The notes: a model not told the origin generated them from the letters alone. Counted from the first letter of the stretch, positions 1-8,122 are shown. The stretch: 16,979 nt of DNA from an uncultured Clostridia bacterium (GCA_947254895.1 CAMYEY010000023.1:1-16979), one strand, 5' to 3'. A program made the numbers and translations.

Positions 1-3000
1 CCTCACCTCCTATAAAGAGAGCCGAGAAAACCTCTTTAAAGTTTTGGTTAATCTGGCTAAAATTTTCCCTAAACTGTTTAGACATGGCTTCCTCCAACTC
101 ACTGATCACCTGACTGAGGTTGGCCTTGGATTTTTCAATATCCTCTTTTTGCAGTGTCATAAAGTCAAACCGTTTGGAAACCTCCTCATACTCACTGAGA
201 GCATTCGGATTAATCATGCCCAGGTTCTTAATTTCTTCCCTCAGAGCCTTGAGTCTGTCCCTGGAGGTCTTTATGTTATCCAAAGGATAGTCCTCTTGTC
301 TCAAAGAAACATAGGTTAACTGGTAGTTTTCCCAGATGGCATTTTTGCTAGAAGCTATGCCCTGGTCAAGCTTTTCAATTTTTTGCTTGGCCCTATCTAA
401 TCTAATTTGCAGGTCAGAAACCAACCTAATCTGATCTTCTGTTTCTGCAAAAAGCTGGTGCTGTTCTTGTTCCACAGCTGACCGGTCAGCTTGTTTCTCT
501 TGGAGCAGCTTAGCTAAATCAGCTAACTTTTCTGAGAGGGAGACCTGATTTTCAGCATACCTGTCTGCCTTAACCGATAACTCCCGGAGTTCCACCTGTT
601 TGAGCTTAATCCCGGATTCTAAATCCTTTATTGTCCGTTCACGTTCAGCTTTAGCCTGGGTGGTTTGTCTTAACTGTTCACTTAGTCCGGCAAGAACCTG
701 TTGCTTTGTTTTGACTTCTACCTTAAGTTCCAGAACATGGTTCTGTTGATCGGTCAACTTGCCTTCTGCCGCCTCCAGCTGCTTGGTCAGGTCACCTGAA
801 AAATCACTCATCTTCGTCAAATCATCTTGTCCGGATTCAAGTTGTTCCGTCACAGCTTGCAATTTTGCTTCGAAGCCAGCCCTATTCTCTGCTAAACGAT
901 CAATTTGTTTAGACTTATCTTCCAGCTCTCTCCTGACCTTATCCAAGTTTGACCTGCTTTGTTTTAGTTCTTGTTCTAGGCGGTAAATCGCACGTTCTGC
1001 CAAGAGGTTATTTGATTCAAGCTCTTTTTGCTCTTCAGCAAACTTCAAAAAGCTTTTTTCTGCAGCTGCCTTTTGCCTGACAAGATCTTCAGCCTGCTTT
1101 TCAAGTTTGGCCAGTTCGGTCTGGCCTTTTTCTATTTCCCGCTTGCGGTGGAGAAGTCTAGGACCGGCTTTCTTATTCTCCCCTCCTGTCATAGATCCTC
1201 CAGGCTGAACAACATCTCCATCCAGGCTGACAATCCGATAACGTCGGTCTAGGCGCTCAGAGATTTCAAGGGCAGAAGCCAGGTTTTCAGCCAAGAGTAT
1301 CCTCCCTAAAAGTTGGTCGATAATAGGCTGATAAATGGGATCACAGACCACCTGATCAGCTGCCAGCCCTACCAGTCCGGGCATATTTTTGACCTTTGCC
1401 AGGTCCTGCCCCGGCATGGTTCTACCGCTTATGTTGTCGAGAGGTAAAAAGGTTTCTCGGCCTGATTTTGTCTTTTTTAACCAATTGATGAGGCGGGAAG
1501 CATCTTCTTTGGTCTCAGTAACAATATTGTGGAGAGCCTGACCTAGGGAGACTTCAATCGCTTTTTCCCCTTGATCACCAACCTTGATCAACTCAGCTAA
1601 AGGTCCATGGACCCCTTGCCCAAAGTCGGCATCCTGGTCGACCTTTAACATGACCGACCTGACCGCCTGGTGAAAGCCTTCCCTATTAGCCTCCAGCCTT
1701 TCCAGGGTTTCTAGCTGATACTGGCAATTATTAATTTTGCCGGCAACCTGCCTACCCAGGTCATCAAGTTCAGCTAACTCTTGCCTTTTAGCCTCAACCG
1801 CTGCCCTAGCCTCTTCCAGGGCCTGGCCGGCCTCTTTGAAATCAGCCTGCTTCCGGGTAAGATCTTGGGCCACATCACTTTCAAGCTTGGTCTCTGCTTC
1901 TAGAGATTTTTCTAACTTCGCTTTATCTTCGGACAATTGCAAACTTTGATCAGCCAAGTAAGTCAGGTCTTGACTGATCTTTTGCTTACTCGCCTCCAAA
2001 TGAAAAAGCTTATCTCGCCCCTCAGTCAAACTTTTACGACTAGCCTCTGACTTATTTTTCAATCCTGAAATTTCGGTTTTGAGAGTAAGTAGGTCTCGGT
2101 CAGCCTGATTATAGACTTTCTCTAAGTCAGCTAGCTCCTCGCTTAACTTCTGCTGGTCAGCTTCCCTTTGGGCTAGGTCTTGGCTGGTGCTTTCCTGACC
2201 CAGACTTTCTCTAGCCAAACGTGCCTCGTCTGCCTTTAATTGGTCTGTGGTAGACCGCTGTCTCTCTTGGTTAACCGCCTTCTCTTCAGTGACCTGGGCC
2301 AGGTCAGCCCTGACTTCAGTTTCTTTGAGACGGGTTTCTTCCAACTTAGCATCAATTTCAGCTAAAGATTGGTCATAGCGATGGTAGTTGGCCTTGAGAT
2401 TATCAGCGGTAGATTGAGCTTCAGCTAAATCTTGATCCAGGTCCTGCTTAGCCTCCTGCACCTTATCCAACTCCAACTGATTCCGGTTAATGTCATATAA
2501 GAGGAGGGCCAGGTCAACTTGCTGTAGCTCCTGCTGCAAGCTATTATAGACTTTGAGTTTTTCTGCCTGCTTTGCTAAAGGACCAACCCTCTGCTCCAGT
2601 TCATTCAAAATATCTTGGATCCGAACAAGATTATTTTCTGTTCTTTCCAGCTTTTTTACAGTTTCCTTTTTCCGCAATTTATATTTTACGATGCCTGCAG
2701 CTTCATCAAAAACCTTCCTGCGATCTTCCGAATTATCACTCAGGATTTGTTCGATTTGACCCTGACCTATAATAGAGTAACCATCACGGCCTATACCTGT
2801 ATCAAGAAAGAGTTGGTGGATATCGCGTAAACGACATTCCGTCTTATTGATCAAATACTGACTGTCACCTGATCTATAATAACGCCTGGTGATTTCTACT
2901 TCAGCAAAATCAAGGGGAAGGACCTGGTCTTGGTTATCGAATACAATGCTCACCTCTGCATAGCCGAGCTGACGCCTAGTTTCCGTCCCACTAAAGATGA

Positions 3001-3190
3001 CATCTTCCATCCGAGACCCTCTCAAGGTCTTAGCGCTCTGCTCACCCAAAACCCAACGGATGGCATCAGTGATATTCGATTTACCGGAACCATTAGGTCC
3101 AACGATCGCCGTAATACCTTTGTGAAACTCGATCCTGGTAGGATCAGGAAAGGACTTGAAGCCCTGCATACTTAACGCTTTTAAATACAC
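1..3190 (-). CDS. smc: Chromosome segregation ATPase SMC (3' end cut by window)
   Basis: Structural maintenance of chromosomes protein; with ScpA/ScpB it forms the bacterial condensin that loads on and extrudes chromosomal DNA. About 1063 codons are present. Translation from a GTG at 3190 gives the canonical SMC N-terminus (M-Y-L-K-A-L-S-M-Q-G-F-K-S-F), then the Walker A GPNGSGKSN (about residues 32-40) and the WVLGEQSAKTLRGSRMEDVIF region. A long coiled coil follows, then a hinge around 1200-1650 (GVHGPLAEL, VQPGGSMTGG), then the returning coiled coil. The frame stops at the edge at FKEVFSALFIGGE, so the C-terminal lobe with the LSGGE signature and Walker B lies outside. The start is chosen by family N-terminus and a GGTGGG box (3197-3202) six bases upstream; an internal ATG at 3169 is less likely. 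It lies 17 bp after rnc, as in the conserved acpP-rnc-smc cluster. No frameshift was seen in the segments I translated. Confidence 0.97.
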   Translation of the reverse strand, partial: MYLKALSMQGFKSFPDPTRIEFHKGITAIVGPNGSGKSNITDAIRWVLGEQSAKTLRGSRMEDVIFSGTETRRQLGYAEVSIVFDNQDQVLPLDFAEVEITRRYYRSGDSQYLINKTECRLRDIHQLFLDTGIGRDGYSIIGQGQIEQILSDNSEDRRKVFDEAAGIVKYKLRKKETVKKLERTENNLVRIQDILNELEQRVGPLAKQAEKLKVYNSLQQELQQVDLALLLYDINRNQLELDKVQEAKQDLDQDLAEAQSTADNLKANYHRYDQSLAEIDAKLEETRLKETEVRADLAQVTEEKAVNQERQRSTTDQLKADEARLARESLGQESTSQDLAQREADQQKLSEELADLEKVYNQADRDLLTLKTEISGLKNKSEASRKSLTEGRDKLFHLEASKQKISQDLTYLADQSLQLSEDKAKLEKSLEAETKLESDVAQDLTRKQADFKEAGQALEEARAAVEAKRQELAELDDLGRQVAGKINNCQYQLETLERLEANREGFHQAVRSVMLKVDQDADFGQGVHGPLAELIKVGDQGEKAIEVSLGQALHNIVTETKEDASRLINWLKKTKSGRETFLPLDNISGRTMPGQDLAKVKNMPGLVGLAADQVVCDPIYQPIIDQLLGRILLAENLASALEISERLDRRYRIVSLDGDVVQPGGSMTGGENKKAGPRLLHRKREIEKGQTELAKLEKQAEDLVRQKAAAEKSFLKFAEEQKELESNNLLAERAIYRLEQELKQSRSNLDKVRRELEDKSKQIDRLAENRAGFEAKLQAVTEQLESGQDDLTKMSDFSGDLTKQLEAAEGKLTDQQNHVLELKVEVKTKQQVLAGLSEQLRQTTQAKAERERTIKDLESGIKLKQVELRELSVKADRYAENQVSLSEKLADLAKLLQEKQADRSAVEQEQHQLFAETEDQIRLVSDLQIRLDRAKQKIEKLDQGIASSKNAIWENYQLTYVSLRQEDYPLDNIKTSRDRLKALREEIKNLGMINPNALSEYEEVSKRFDFMTLQKEDIEKSKANLSQVISELEEAMSKQFRENFSQINQNFKEVFSALFIGGE

Positions 3191-3207
3191 TGCCGGCCCA
3201 CCGTTTC

Positions 3208-3939
3208 TTATCCTTCTGTCTTTCTAACGTGCAAGCAACCCTTGCTGTCATAGGAAAGAATCTCCAAGGCAGCCCTGGCCGCATTTTGTTCCGCTTCTTT
3301 CTTACTGGTCCCTCGACCAGTTGTTAGCTCCTTCTCGTCCAAGATAACTGCAGCCGTAAAAATCCTCTCGTGAACAGGACCGGACTCATCAACAATCGTA
3401 AAGCTAACTCCACTGCTATCCTTGCAAGCTTGAACCATTTCCAAAAGACGACTTTTAAAGTCATAAACAAGCTTACCTGAAACGGCCAGGTCAATATAGG
3501 GATGGAGTTGTTTTATGATCAGATTTTTCACATAAGCAAAACCTTGGTCCAGGTAAATCGCTCCATAAACCGCTTCGAGGGCATTAGACAAGTTAGAAGG
3601 CTTGGTCCGCCCTCCTGTCAACTCTTCGCCTTTTCCAAGATAGAGGTAGTCTCCTAAGCCTATATCTCTAGCCACTTGAGCCAGGGTATCTTCACAGACG
3701 ACGAGTGACCTGTACTTGGTCATCTTCCCCTCATCAATCTCTTCAGCCAAACAAAACAAGGCCTCACTAATGGAAAGTTGCAAGACAGCATCACCCAAAA
3801 ACTCTAGTCTCTCATTGTCATGGCCAACCCACTTGCTATGTTCGTAAGCATAGGTCGAGTGGGTCAAGGCTGATTGCATGTAGGACAGGTCTTGGAAGTC
3901 AATAGAATTTTTCTGACAAAAGGCGATTACCCGACTCAT
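3208..3939 (-). CDS. rnc: Ribonuclease III
   Basis: Double-strand-specific endoribonuclease that processes the rRNA precursor and structured mRNAs as a homodimer. The 243 residues show the signature NERLEFLGDAVLQL at 42-55 (E43, E46 and D50 correspond to E. coli E38, E41 and D45). The second catalytic helix is SNALEAVYGAIYLDQG at 118-133, with E122 matching the essential E117. A double-stranded RNA-binding domain fills about 160-230 (ending GTSKKEAEQNAARAAL), and a short non-conserved tail follows. The usually acidic position matching E. coli D114 is asparagine (N119). ATG at 3939 has AAGGA seven bases upstream. It is followed closely by smc and preceded by an intrinsic terminator after acpP, so its expression probably depends on read-through or on an unrecognised promoter. 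Confidence 0.97.
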   Translation of the reverse strand: MSRVIAFCQKNSIDFQDLSYMQSALTHSTYAYEHSKWVGHDNERLEFLGDAVLQLSISEALFCLAEEIDEGKMTKYRSLVVCEDTLAQVARDIGLGDYLYLGKGEELTGGRTKPSNLSNALEAVYGAIYLDQGFAYVKNLIIKQLHPYIDLAVSGKLVYDFKSRLLEMVQACKDSSGVSFTIVDESGPVHERIFTAAVILDEKELTTGRGTSKKEAEQNAARAALEILSYDSKGCLHVRKTEG

Positions 3940-3964
3940 CTTTTGGTCCTTAACTCTTCTCTCT

Positions 3965-3990
3965 AAAAAAAAGGGATACCGAGGTATCCC
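3965..3990 (-). terminator. Intrinsic terminator after acpP, just upstream of rnc
   Basis: On the minus strand GGGATAC (3984-3990) pairs with GTATCCC (3973-3979) around a CTCG loop and runs directly into eight T residues (3972-3965). This is a textbook Rho-independent terminator for acpP. It ends only 26 bp before the rnc start codon, next to the rnc ribosome binding site, so it could also act as an attenuator for rnc-smc. Confidence 0.85.
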
Positions 3991-4010
3991 CTGATGTAAT
4001 TTACTTACCT

Positions 4011-4016
4011 ATTATA
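4011..4016 (-). promoter_or_regulatory. Possible isolated -10 box between acpP and its terminator
   Basis: The minus strand reads TATAAT here, just after the acpP stop codon. I find no convincing -35 at 16-18 bp (TTGCGG lies 21 bp away). A transcript started here would pass through the terminator hairpin before reaching rnc. It may simply be AT-rich spacer. Confidence 0.2.
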
Positions 4017-4020
4017 TACC

Positions 4021-4266
4021 TTATGGGTTGAGGTTGGCCGCAATAAAATCCACAGCATCACCAACTGTCCTCAGCCTCTGGGCTTCTTCGTCAGGGATTG
4101 ACATGTCGTACTCATTCTCCAAAGTAACAATCAGGTCAACAACATCTAAAGAGTCAGCATTCAGGTCATCAATAATATCAGAGTCCATGCTAATTTGCTC
4201 TTCTTCCAAACCCAATTGATCGGCAATTAACTCCCTAACTGCTGCAAAAATTTCTTCTGAAGTCAT
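4021..4266 (-). CDS. acpP: Acyl carrier protein
   Basis: Small acidic cytosolic carrier of fatty-acyl intermediates; 81 residues, normal length for the family. The phosphopantetheine attachment motif is DSL with serine 39 (context NADSLDVVDL). The surrounding four-helix pattern, with helix I near EEIFAAVRELIADQL and helix III ending in VGDAVDFIAANL, is typical. The start has a strong GGGAGG (4272-4277) five bases upstream. It has its own promoter (4294-4322) and its own terminator (3965-3990), consistent with high independent expression. The neighbours rnc and smc are conserved partners, but no fatty-acid synthesis genes (plsX, fabD, fabG) lie upstream; pgsA is there instead. Confidence 0.97.
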   Translation of the reverse strand: MTSEEIFAAVRELIADQLGLEEEQISMDSDIIDDLNADSLDVVDLIVTLENEYDMSIPDEEAQRLRTVGDAVDFIAANLNP

Positions 4267-4293
4267 AAAAACCTCCCATAATTCATCTTCCTA

Positions 4294-4322
4294 TTTGTAA
4301 ACAAAGCCAGAAAAAAAGTCAA
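4294..4322 (-). promoter_or_regulatory. SigA-type promoter of acpP
   Basis: On the minus strand TTGACT (4317-4322) and TACAAA (4294-4299) are separated by exactly 17 bp in the gap between pgsA and acpP. Five of six bases fit the -35 consensus and four of six the -10. Predicted transcription start is near 4287, giving a short leader that contains the GGGAGG site. Confidence 0.7.
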
Positions 4323-4337
4323 GCTAACCAACCTTGC

Positions 4338-4925
4338 CTAGTGTTCTTTTAAAAACTGCTTATTCTTTAGTAAATAATCAAAACCACTGATTAGGCAGAG
4401 AACTGTAGAAACAACAACCAAGACTGTACCGATGAGCCTAAAAGTAGGAAAGCTCGGCAAGCCCATAAAGGCAACCGGTTCAAGTAAGAGCCAGACGAGT
4501 GAAATCATCTGAGACATCGTTTTAGCCTTGCCCCAGTAAGAAGCTGCGATAACAACATTTTGTTCTACGGCCAGTAAACGAAGCCCGGTAACAACGAACT
4601 CACGGGCAACGACAATGATCACAACAAAACTTGAAATACGGTTGAGTTCGACCAAGGCAACAAGGACCGAAATAACCAAAAGCTTGTCAGCTATAGGGTC
4701 GAGAAACTTTCCCATATTGGTAATCAAGTTGTAGCGTCTCGCTATCTGACCATCCAGAAAATCAGTTATAGCTGCCAGGCAGAAGAGAACTAGGGCTACA
4801 ATATGCCCAGACTGACTGGCAACAAAGTCATTCCAGCAGCCCAGGCCTGGAATAGGCAACATACACAGCACAACAAATGGTACCAAAACCATGCGGATTA
4901 CAGTTAAGCGATTAGGTAAATTCAT
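4338..4925 (-). CDS. pgsA: CDP-diacylglycerol--glycerol-3-phosphate 3-phosphatidyltransferase
   Basis: Integral membrane enzyme making phosphatidylglycerol phosphate from CDP-diacylglycerol and glycerol 3-phosphate, the committed step to phosphatidylglycerol. It carries the full CDP-alcohol phosphatidyltransferase motif DxxDGxxARxxxxxxxxGxxxDxxxD: DFLDGQIARRYNLITNMGKF followed by LDPIAD, near residues 55-80. Several hydrophobic segments cover the rest (VIRMVLVPFVVLCML, IVALVLFCLAAI, LVISVLVALV, and two near the C-terminus). I start at ATG 4925, giving 195 residues and the family N-terminus MNLPNRLT. A TTG one codon upstream (4928) is also possible, because GGGAG lies six bases from it and nine from the ATG. 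The start lies inside the end of rimO, which implies translational coupling; rimO-pgsA is a common Firmicutes pair. Confidence 0.95.
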   Translation of the reverse strand: MNLPNRLTVIRMVLVPFVVLCMLPIPGLGCWNDFVASQSGHIVALVLFCLAAITDFLDGQIARRYNLITNMGKFLDPIADKLLVISVLVALVELNRISSFVVIIVVAREFVVTGLRLLAVEQNVVIAASYWGKAKTMSQMISLVWLLLEPVAFMGLPSFPTFRLIGTVLVVVSTVLCLISGFDYLLKNKQFLKEH

Positions 4926-6285
4926 CAACAGTCACTCCCGTCATATCATATTCGTCAGCATCTATCAGCTTGACCGGAACAATATCTCCAAGTTTAAGCC
5001 CCTCCCTCTGGGCAAGTACATGGATTGATGGGTCTATCCCCGGTGTTTCACCATAACTCCGCCCCTCATAAAAGAGACCATCTTGTGAAATACTTTCAAG
5101 CAAAACAGGGTAAACTCGGTTAAGTCTTGCCCGGTTTCTGGCTAGGGATATTCCCTTTTGTAAGTTCATTATTTCAGCATACCGCATATGGCTTGTTTTT
5201 TCATCCGGCAGGTCAGACATTCGGTAGGCCCTGGTACCCTCTTCCGGTGAAAAAATGAAACAGCCAAGTCGGTCAAATTGCATGTCCTTAACAAAAGTCT
5301 TTAGCTGCTCGTAGTCCTCTTCCGTTTCTCCGGGAAAGCCAACCATGATAGTGGTTCGTAGAATCAAGCCGGGTATTTTTGAACGGAGCTTTCCTATTAA
5401 CTCCCGCAGGCTGGCATTAGTCTCCCGCCGGCGCATAGCCTTGAGAATTTTATCCGAGGCGTGTTGGATAGGTAAATCCACATAAGAAGCTATCTTATCT
5501 GTAGAGGCGATCAAATCCATTAACTCCTCACTGAAGACATCACCGTATACATACAAAATCCTGATCAAGCCAATATTTTTAACCTGCAACAGGGCCTTGA
5601 GCAGGTCAAGGAGACGGGGTTTTCCATACAGATCAAGACCATATCGTGTGGTATCCTGGGCAACCAAAATTATTTCCTTAAATCCTCGTTGGCTCAGAAT
5701 TTCCGCTTCTCGCACAATATCTTCAATTGGCCGGGAAAGAAGAGGCCCTCTGATGTAGGGAATAGCGCAAAAACTACAAAGATTGGAACATCCTTCAGCG
5801 ATTTTCAGGTAGGCATAAGAGCGGTCATCAGCAGCTTGTTCTCCGTGAAAAAGATGTCGCAGGCTACCCGGACGCCCAGGTAGGTGCCCCCTCAGCGTAC
5901 GTTTGTCCTCTAAAGCTTCCAGTGAGGCAACAATATCGGCATACTCAGCCGTCCCAAGCACTAGGTCAACCTCAGGAAACTCATCATAGATTTGCCGGGC
6001 ATAGCGTTGACCAAGGCAGCCTGTAACTATCAAGTAACAAGCAAGTCCCCGGTCAATCCGTTCTTGCTTATAGTCCGCCAAATCCAAGATCGCTGCGATC
6101 GCTTCTTCTTTGGCCGACTGAATAAAGCCACAGGTATTAACGATAAGGTAGGTTGCCTCTGTCGGATCAGCTACAAAATTAAAGTCACCCAGTCTTAGGG
6201 CGTAGCTCATAGACTCAGCATCGACTTCATTTTTAGGGCAGCCAAGGGATAAAATATAAAAATTAGCCTTCTTCTCCATCAGCAT
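4912..6285 (-). CDS. rimO: Ribosomal protein uS12 methylthiotransferase RimO
   Basis: Radical-SAM enzyme that adds a methylthio group to a conserved aspartate of ribosomal protein S12. Over 457 residues, the N-terminal MTTase (UPF0004) domain has ILSLGCPKNEVDAESM and cluster cysteines C16, C52 and C90. The radical-SAM loop is EGCSNLCSFCAIPYIRG with C166, C170 and C173. The motif TTIMVGFPGETEEDY follows, and a TRAM domain closes the protein (from about LARNRARLNRVYPV). SLGCPKN and the motif layout favour RimO over the tRNA enzyme MiaB. ATG 6285 overlaps the last 23 bases of recX; an ATG two codons later (6279) is an alternative, and neither has a strong Shine-Dalgarno, so coupling to recX translation is likely. 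Confidence 0.95.
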   Translation of the reverse strand: MLMEKKANFYILSLGCPKNEVDAESMSYALRLGDFNFVADPTEATYLIVNTCGFIQSAKEEAIAAILDLADYKQERIDRGLACYLIVTGCLGQRYARQIYDEFPEVDLVLGTAEYADIVASLEALEDKRTLRGHLPGRPGSLRHLFHGEQAADDRSYAYLKIAEGCSNLCSFCAIPYIRGPLLSRPIEDIVREAEILSQRGFKEIILVAQDTTRYGLDLYGKPRLLDLLKALLQVKNIGLIRILYVYGDVFSEELMDLIASTDKIASYVDLPIQHASDKILKAMRRRETNASLRELIGKLRSKIPGLILRTTIMVGFPGETEEDYEQLKTFVKDMQFDRLGCFIFSPEEGTRAYRMSDLPDEKTSHMRYAEIMNLQKGISLARNRARLNRVYPVLLESISQDGLFYEGRSYGETPGIDPSIHVLAQREGLKLGDIVPVKLIDADEYDMTGVTVDEFT

Positions 6286-6853
6286 ATTTTCTCATAATTT
6301 CTAAACTAATACTAGGAGAATATCCTCTAGAGGCAAAATGCCTAGCAATTTTAACCGGATCCGTATAATCCCACCGGTCTCCCCTTAGTTCAAAGTAGCG
6401 TTCAGCCGTAATCCTGTCATCTTCAAGGGAGTCTATCAAGTCTTTAATGACAGGACGAGATATGCCTTGTTGATAGAGGAGCTGTTCGATATAGGCCTTG
6501 GATTTTTGGCTGCGGCCAGAGTGTCTTTTAATCAAACGTTTTCCACAAAGTTTTTCATCAAGGTAACGGTCTTCAATAAGCTTATCAACCACAAGATCAG
6601 GTAATTCAGGATATTTTTGCACCTTATCAGGTAACTTAAGGGCCAGTTTTTGCTTAACCTGGCCCCTAGACTTAGCCTTATCCGTCCCTATATAGGCTAC
6701 AGCTTTTTGCCGCATCAGCCTGTAGGTTTCCAGCTCATCACCTGTAAGTGCAGGCTCTTGTGCGGTCAGCGGAGTTTGGTTAGCAGCCTTAATCTCAGCT
6801 AACGCTGTCTGAACAGCCTCCAAGCCACCCCGCCTATCAACTCTTTTAGTCAT
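6263..6853 (-). CDS. recX: Regulatory protein RecX
   Basis: RecX family proteins bind RecA filaments and modulate recombinase activity. The 196 residues are mostly charged helices in the repeated three-helix pattern of the family: YRLMRQKAVAYIGTDKAKSRGQVKQKL, then LVVDKLIEDRYLDEKLCGKRLIKRH, then AYIEQLLYQQGISRPVIKDLI. The first 45 or so residues are a poorly conserved leader. Sequence conservation is low, as usual for RecX, but the position nine bases after recA is diagnostic. The Shine-Dalgarno is weak (AGGG about eight bases upstream of ATG 6853), suggesting expression as part of the recA transcript. The stop lies inside rimO. Confidence 0.88.
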   Translation of the reverse strand: MTKRVDRRGGLEAVQTALAEIKAANQTPLTAQEPALTGDELETYRLMRQKAVAYIGTDKAKSRGQVKQKLALKLPDKVQKYPELPDLVVDKLIEDRYLDEKLCGKRLIKRHSGRSQKSKAYIEQLLYQQGISRPVIKDLIDSLEDDRITAERYFELRGDRWDYTDPVKIARHFASRGYSPSISLEIMRKYADGEEG

Positions 6854-6862
6854 AACCTAGCC

Positions 6863-8029
6863 CTATTCGTCAAGGTCAAGGTCCAGAAGCTCATCCAACT
6901 CGTCAAGATCGACCGGGCCATCCTCTACAGTCCCTGCACCGGATTTAAGATCGCCGTCTGTGGGTTGATCCATATCTTCAGCTTCTTCATCATCAGCAAG
7001 GCTATAGTGGTCACGAACTTTTTGATCGATTTCAGCCATGATATCTTCATGTTCCTCTAACCAGGCTCTGGCATTGTCCCTGCCTTGGGCTATTCTGGTG
7101 TCACCATAGGAGTACCAAGACCCGCTCTTGTTGATGATATCAACATCTGCAGCCAAGTCGAGGATACAGCCTGCCTGGGAAATTCCTTCGCCATAAATAA
7201 TATCAAACTCAGCTTCACGGAAAGGAGGAGCCACCTTATTCTTGACAACTTTCACCTTGGTTTTCGAGCCAACGATCTCATCTCCTTCACGGATATTATC
7301 AGCTTTTCTGACCTCAAGCCTAACAGATGAGTAAAACTTAAGGGCCCGACCACCGGTTGTAACTTCCGGGTTACCAAAGACGATACCTATTTTTTCTCTC
7401 AACTGGTTGATAAAGATAATCATCGTATCTGACTTATGGAGGACGCCTGATAGTTTGCGGAGGGCCTTAGACATGAGCCGGGCCTGAACACCCATGGCCT
7501 GCTCACCCATCTCCCCTTCTATTTCTGACCTTGGCACCAGGGCCGCTACAGAGTCGACAACGATCACATCGATTGCCCCACTTCTAGCTAGGGCTTCAGC
7601 TACCTCAAGGGCCTCTTCACCATTGTCAGGTTGTGAGATAATCAAGTGGTCGATATCAACTCCGATATTTTTAGCATAGCCTGGGTCAAGTGCGTGTTCT
7701 GCGTCGATAAAGGCCGCAATACCACCGGCTTTTTGGGCTTCTGCCACAACGTGTAGAGCTACTGTCGTCTTTCCGGAAGACTCTGCACCGTAGATTTCTA
7801 TCACCCGTCCCTTGGGTAAGCCACCCACACCTAAGGCCAAGTCAAGCGACAAGGCCCCGGTTGAAATCGTCTCTATGTCCAGATTATAGTCATCTTCGCC
7901 AAGGAGCATAATTGCTCCCTTACCAATTTCTTTTTCTATCTTTCCGAGGGCTGCTTTAAGAGCTTCTTGTCTTTCCGCCTCTGATTTAGGATTTGCTATC
8001 TTTTTAGATGGTTTTTGTCGCTTAGCCAT
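6863..8029 (-). CDS. recA: Recombinase RecA
   Basis: DNA-dependent ATPase for homologous strand exchange and for LexA co-cleavage in the SOS response. The 388-residue protein has Walker A GAESSGKT (81-88), the Walker B region VIVVDSVAAL (156-164), the L1/L2 region with INQLREKIGIVFGNPEVTTGG (208-228) and the segment KNKVAPPF (263-270). The last 45 or so residues form a very acidic tail (about 20 Asp/Glu and a single Lys), longer than the tail of the roughly 350-residue RecA proteins of many bacteria. ATG 8029 follows AGGAGG (8035-8040) with five-base spacing. A strong promoter with a LexA-like box lies immediately upstream, and recX follows at once. Confidence 0.99.
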   Translation of the reverse strand: MAKRQKPSKKIANPKSEAERQEALKAALGKIEKEIGKGAIMLLGEDDYNLDIETISTGALSLDLALGVGGLPKGRVIEIYGAESSGKTTVALHVVAEAQKAGGIAAFIDAEHALDPGYAKNIGVDIDHLIISQPDNGEEALEVAEALARSGAIDVIVVDSVAALVPRSEIEGEMGEQAMGVQARLMSKALRKLSGVLHKSDTMIIFINQLREKIGIVFGNPEVTTGGRALKFYSSVRLEVRKADNIREGDEIVGSKTKVKVVKNKVAPPFREAEFDIIYGEGISQAGCILDLAADVDIINKSGSWYSYGDTRIAQGRDNARAWLEEHEDIMAEIDQKVRDHYSLADDEEAEDMDQPTDGDLKSGAGTVEDGPVDLDELDELLDLDLDE

Positions 8030-8043
8030 TTCATCCTCCTAGT

Positions 8044-8057
8044 CGAACAATTGTTTT
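8044..8057 (-). promoter_or_regulatory. LexA (SOS, Cheo-type) operator in front of recA
   Basis: CGAACAATTGTTTT (plus-strand reading) follows the Gram-positive SOS-box pattern CGAAC-N4-GTTYG with the GAAC-N4-GTTC core changed at one base (GTTT). It lies just downstream of the recA -10 box and covers the predicted transcription start, where a bound repressor would block transcription. Confidence 0.65.
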
Positions 8058-8062
8058 GTTTC

Positions 8063-8090
8063 ATTATAACAAACAGCATTTTGAGGTCAA
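8063..8090 (-). promoter_or_regulatory. SigA-type promoter of recA
   Basis: On the minus strand TTGACC (8085-8090) and a perfect TATAAT (8063-8068) are separated by 16 bp. Predicted start is near 8056, inside the LexA-like box. It drives recA and probably recX, rimO and pgsA, in addition to any read-through from cinA. Confidence 0.8.
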
Positions 8091-8122
8091 GCTGCAGCAG
8101 GTTCAAAAGGGATTTATAATTT

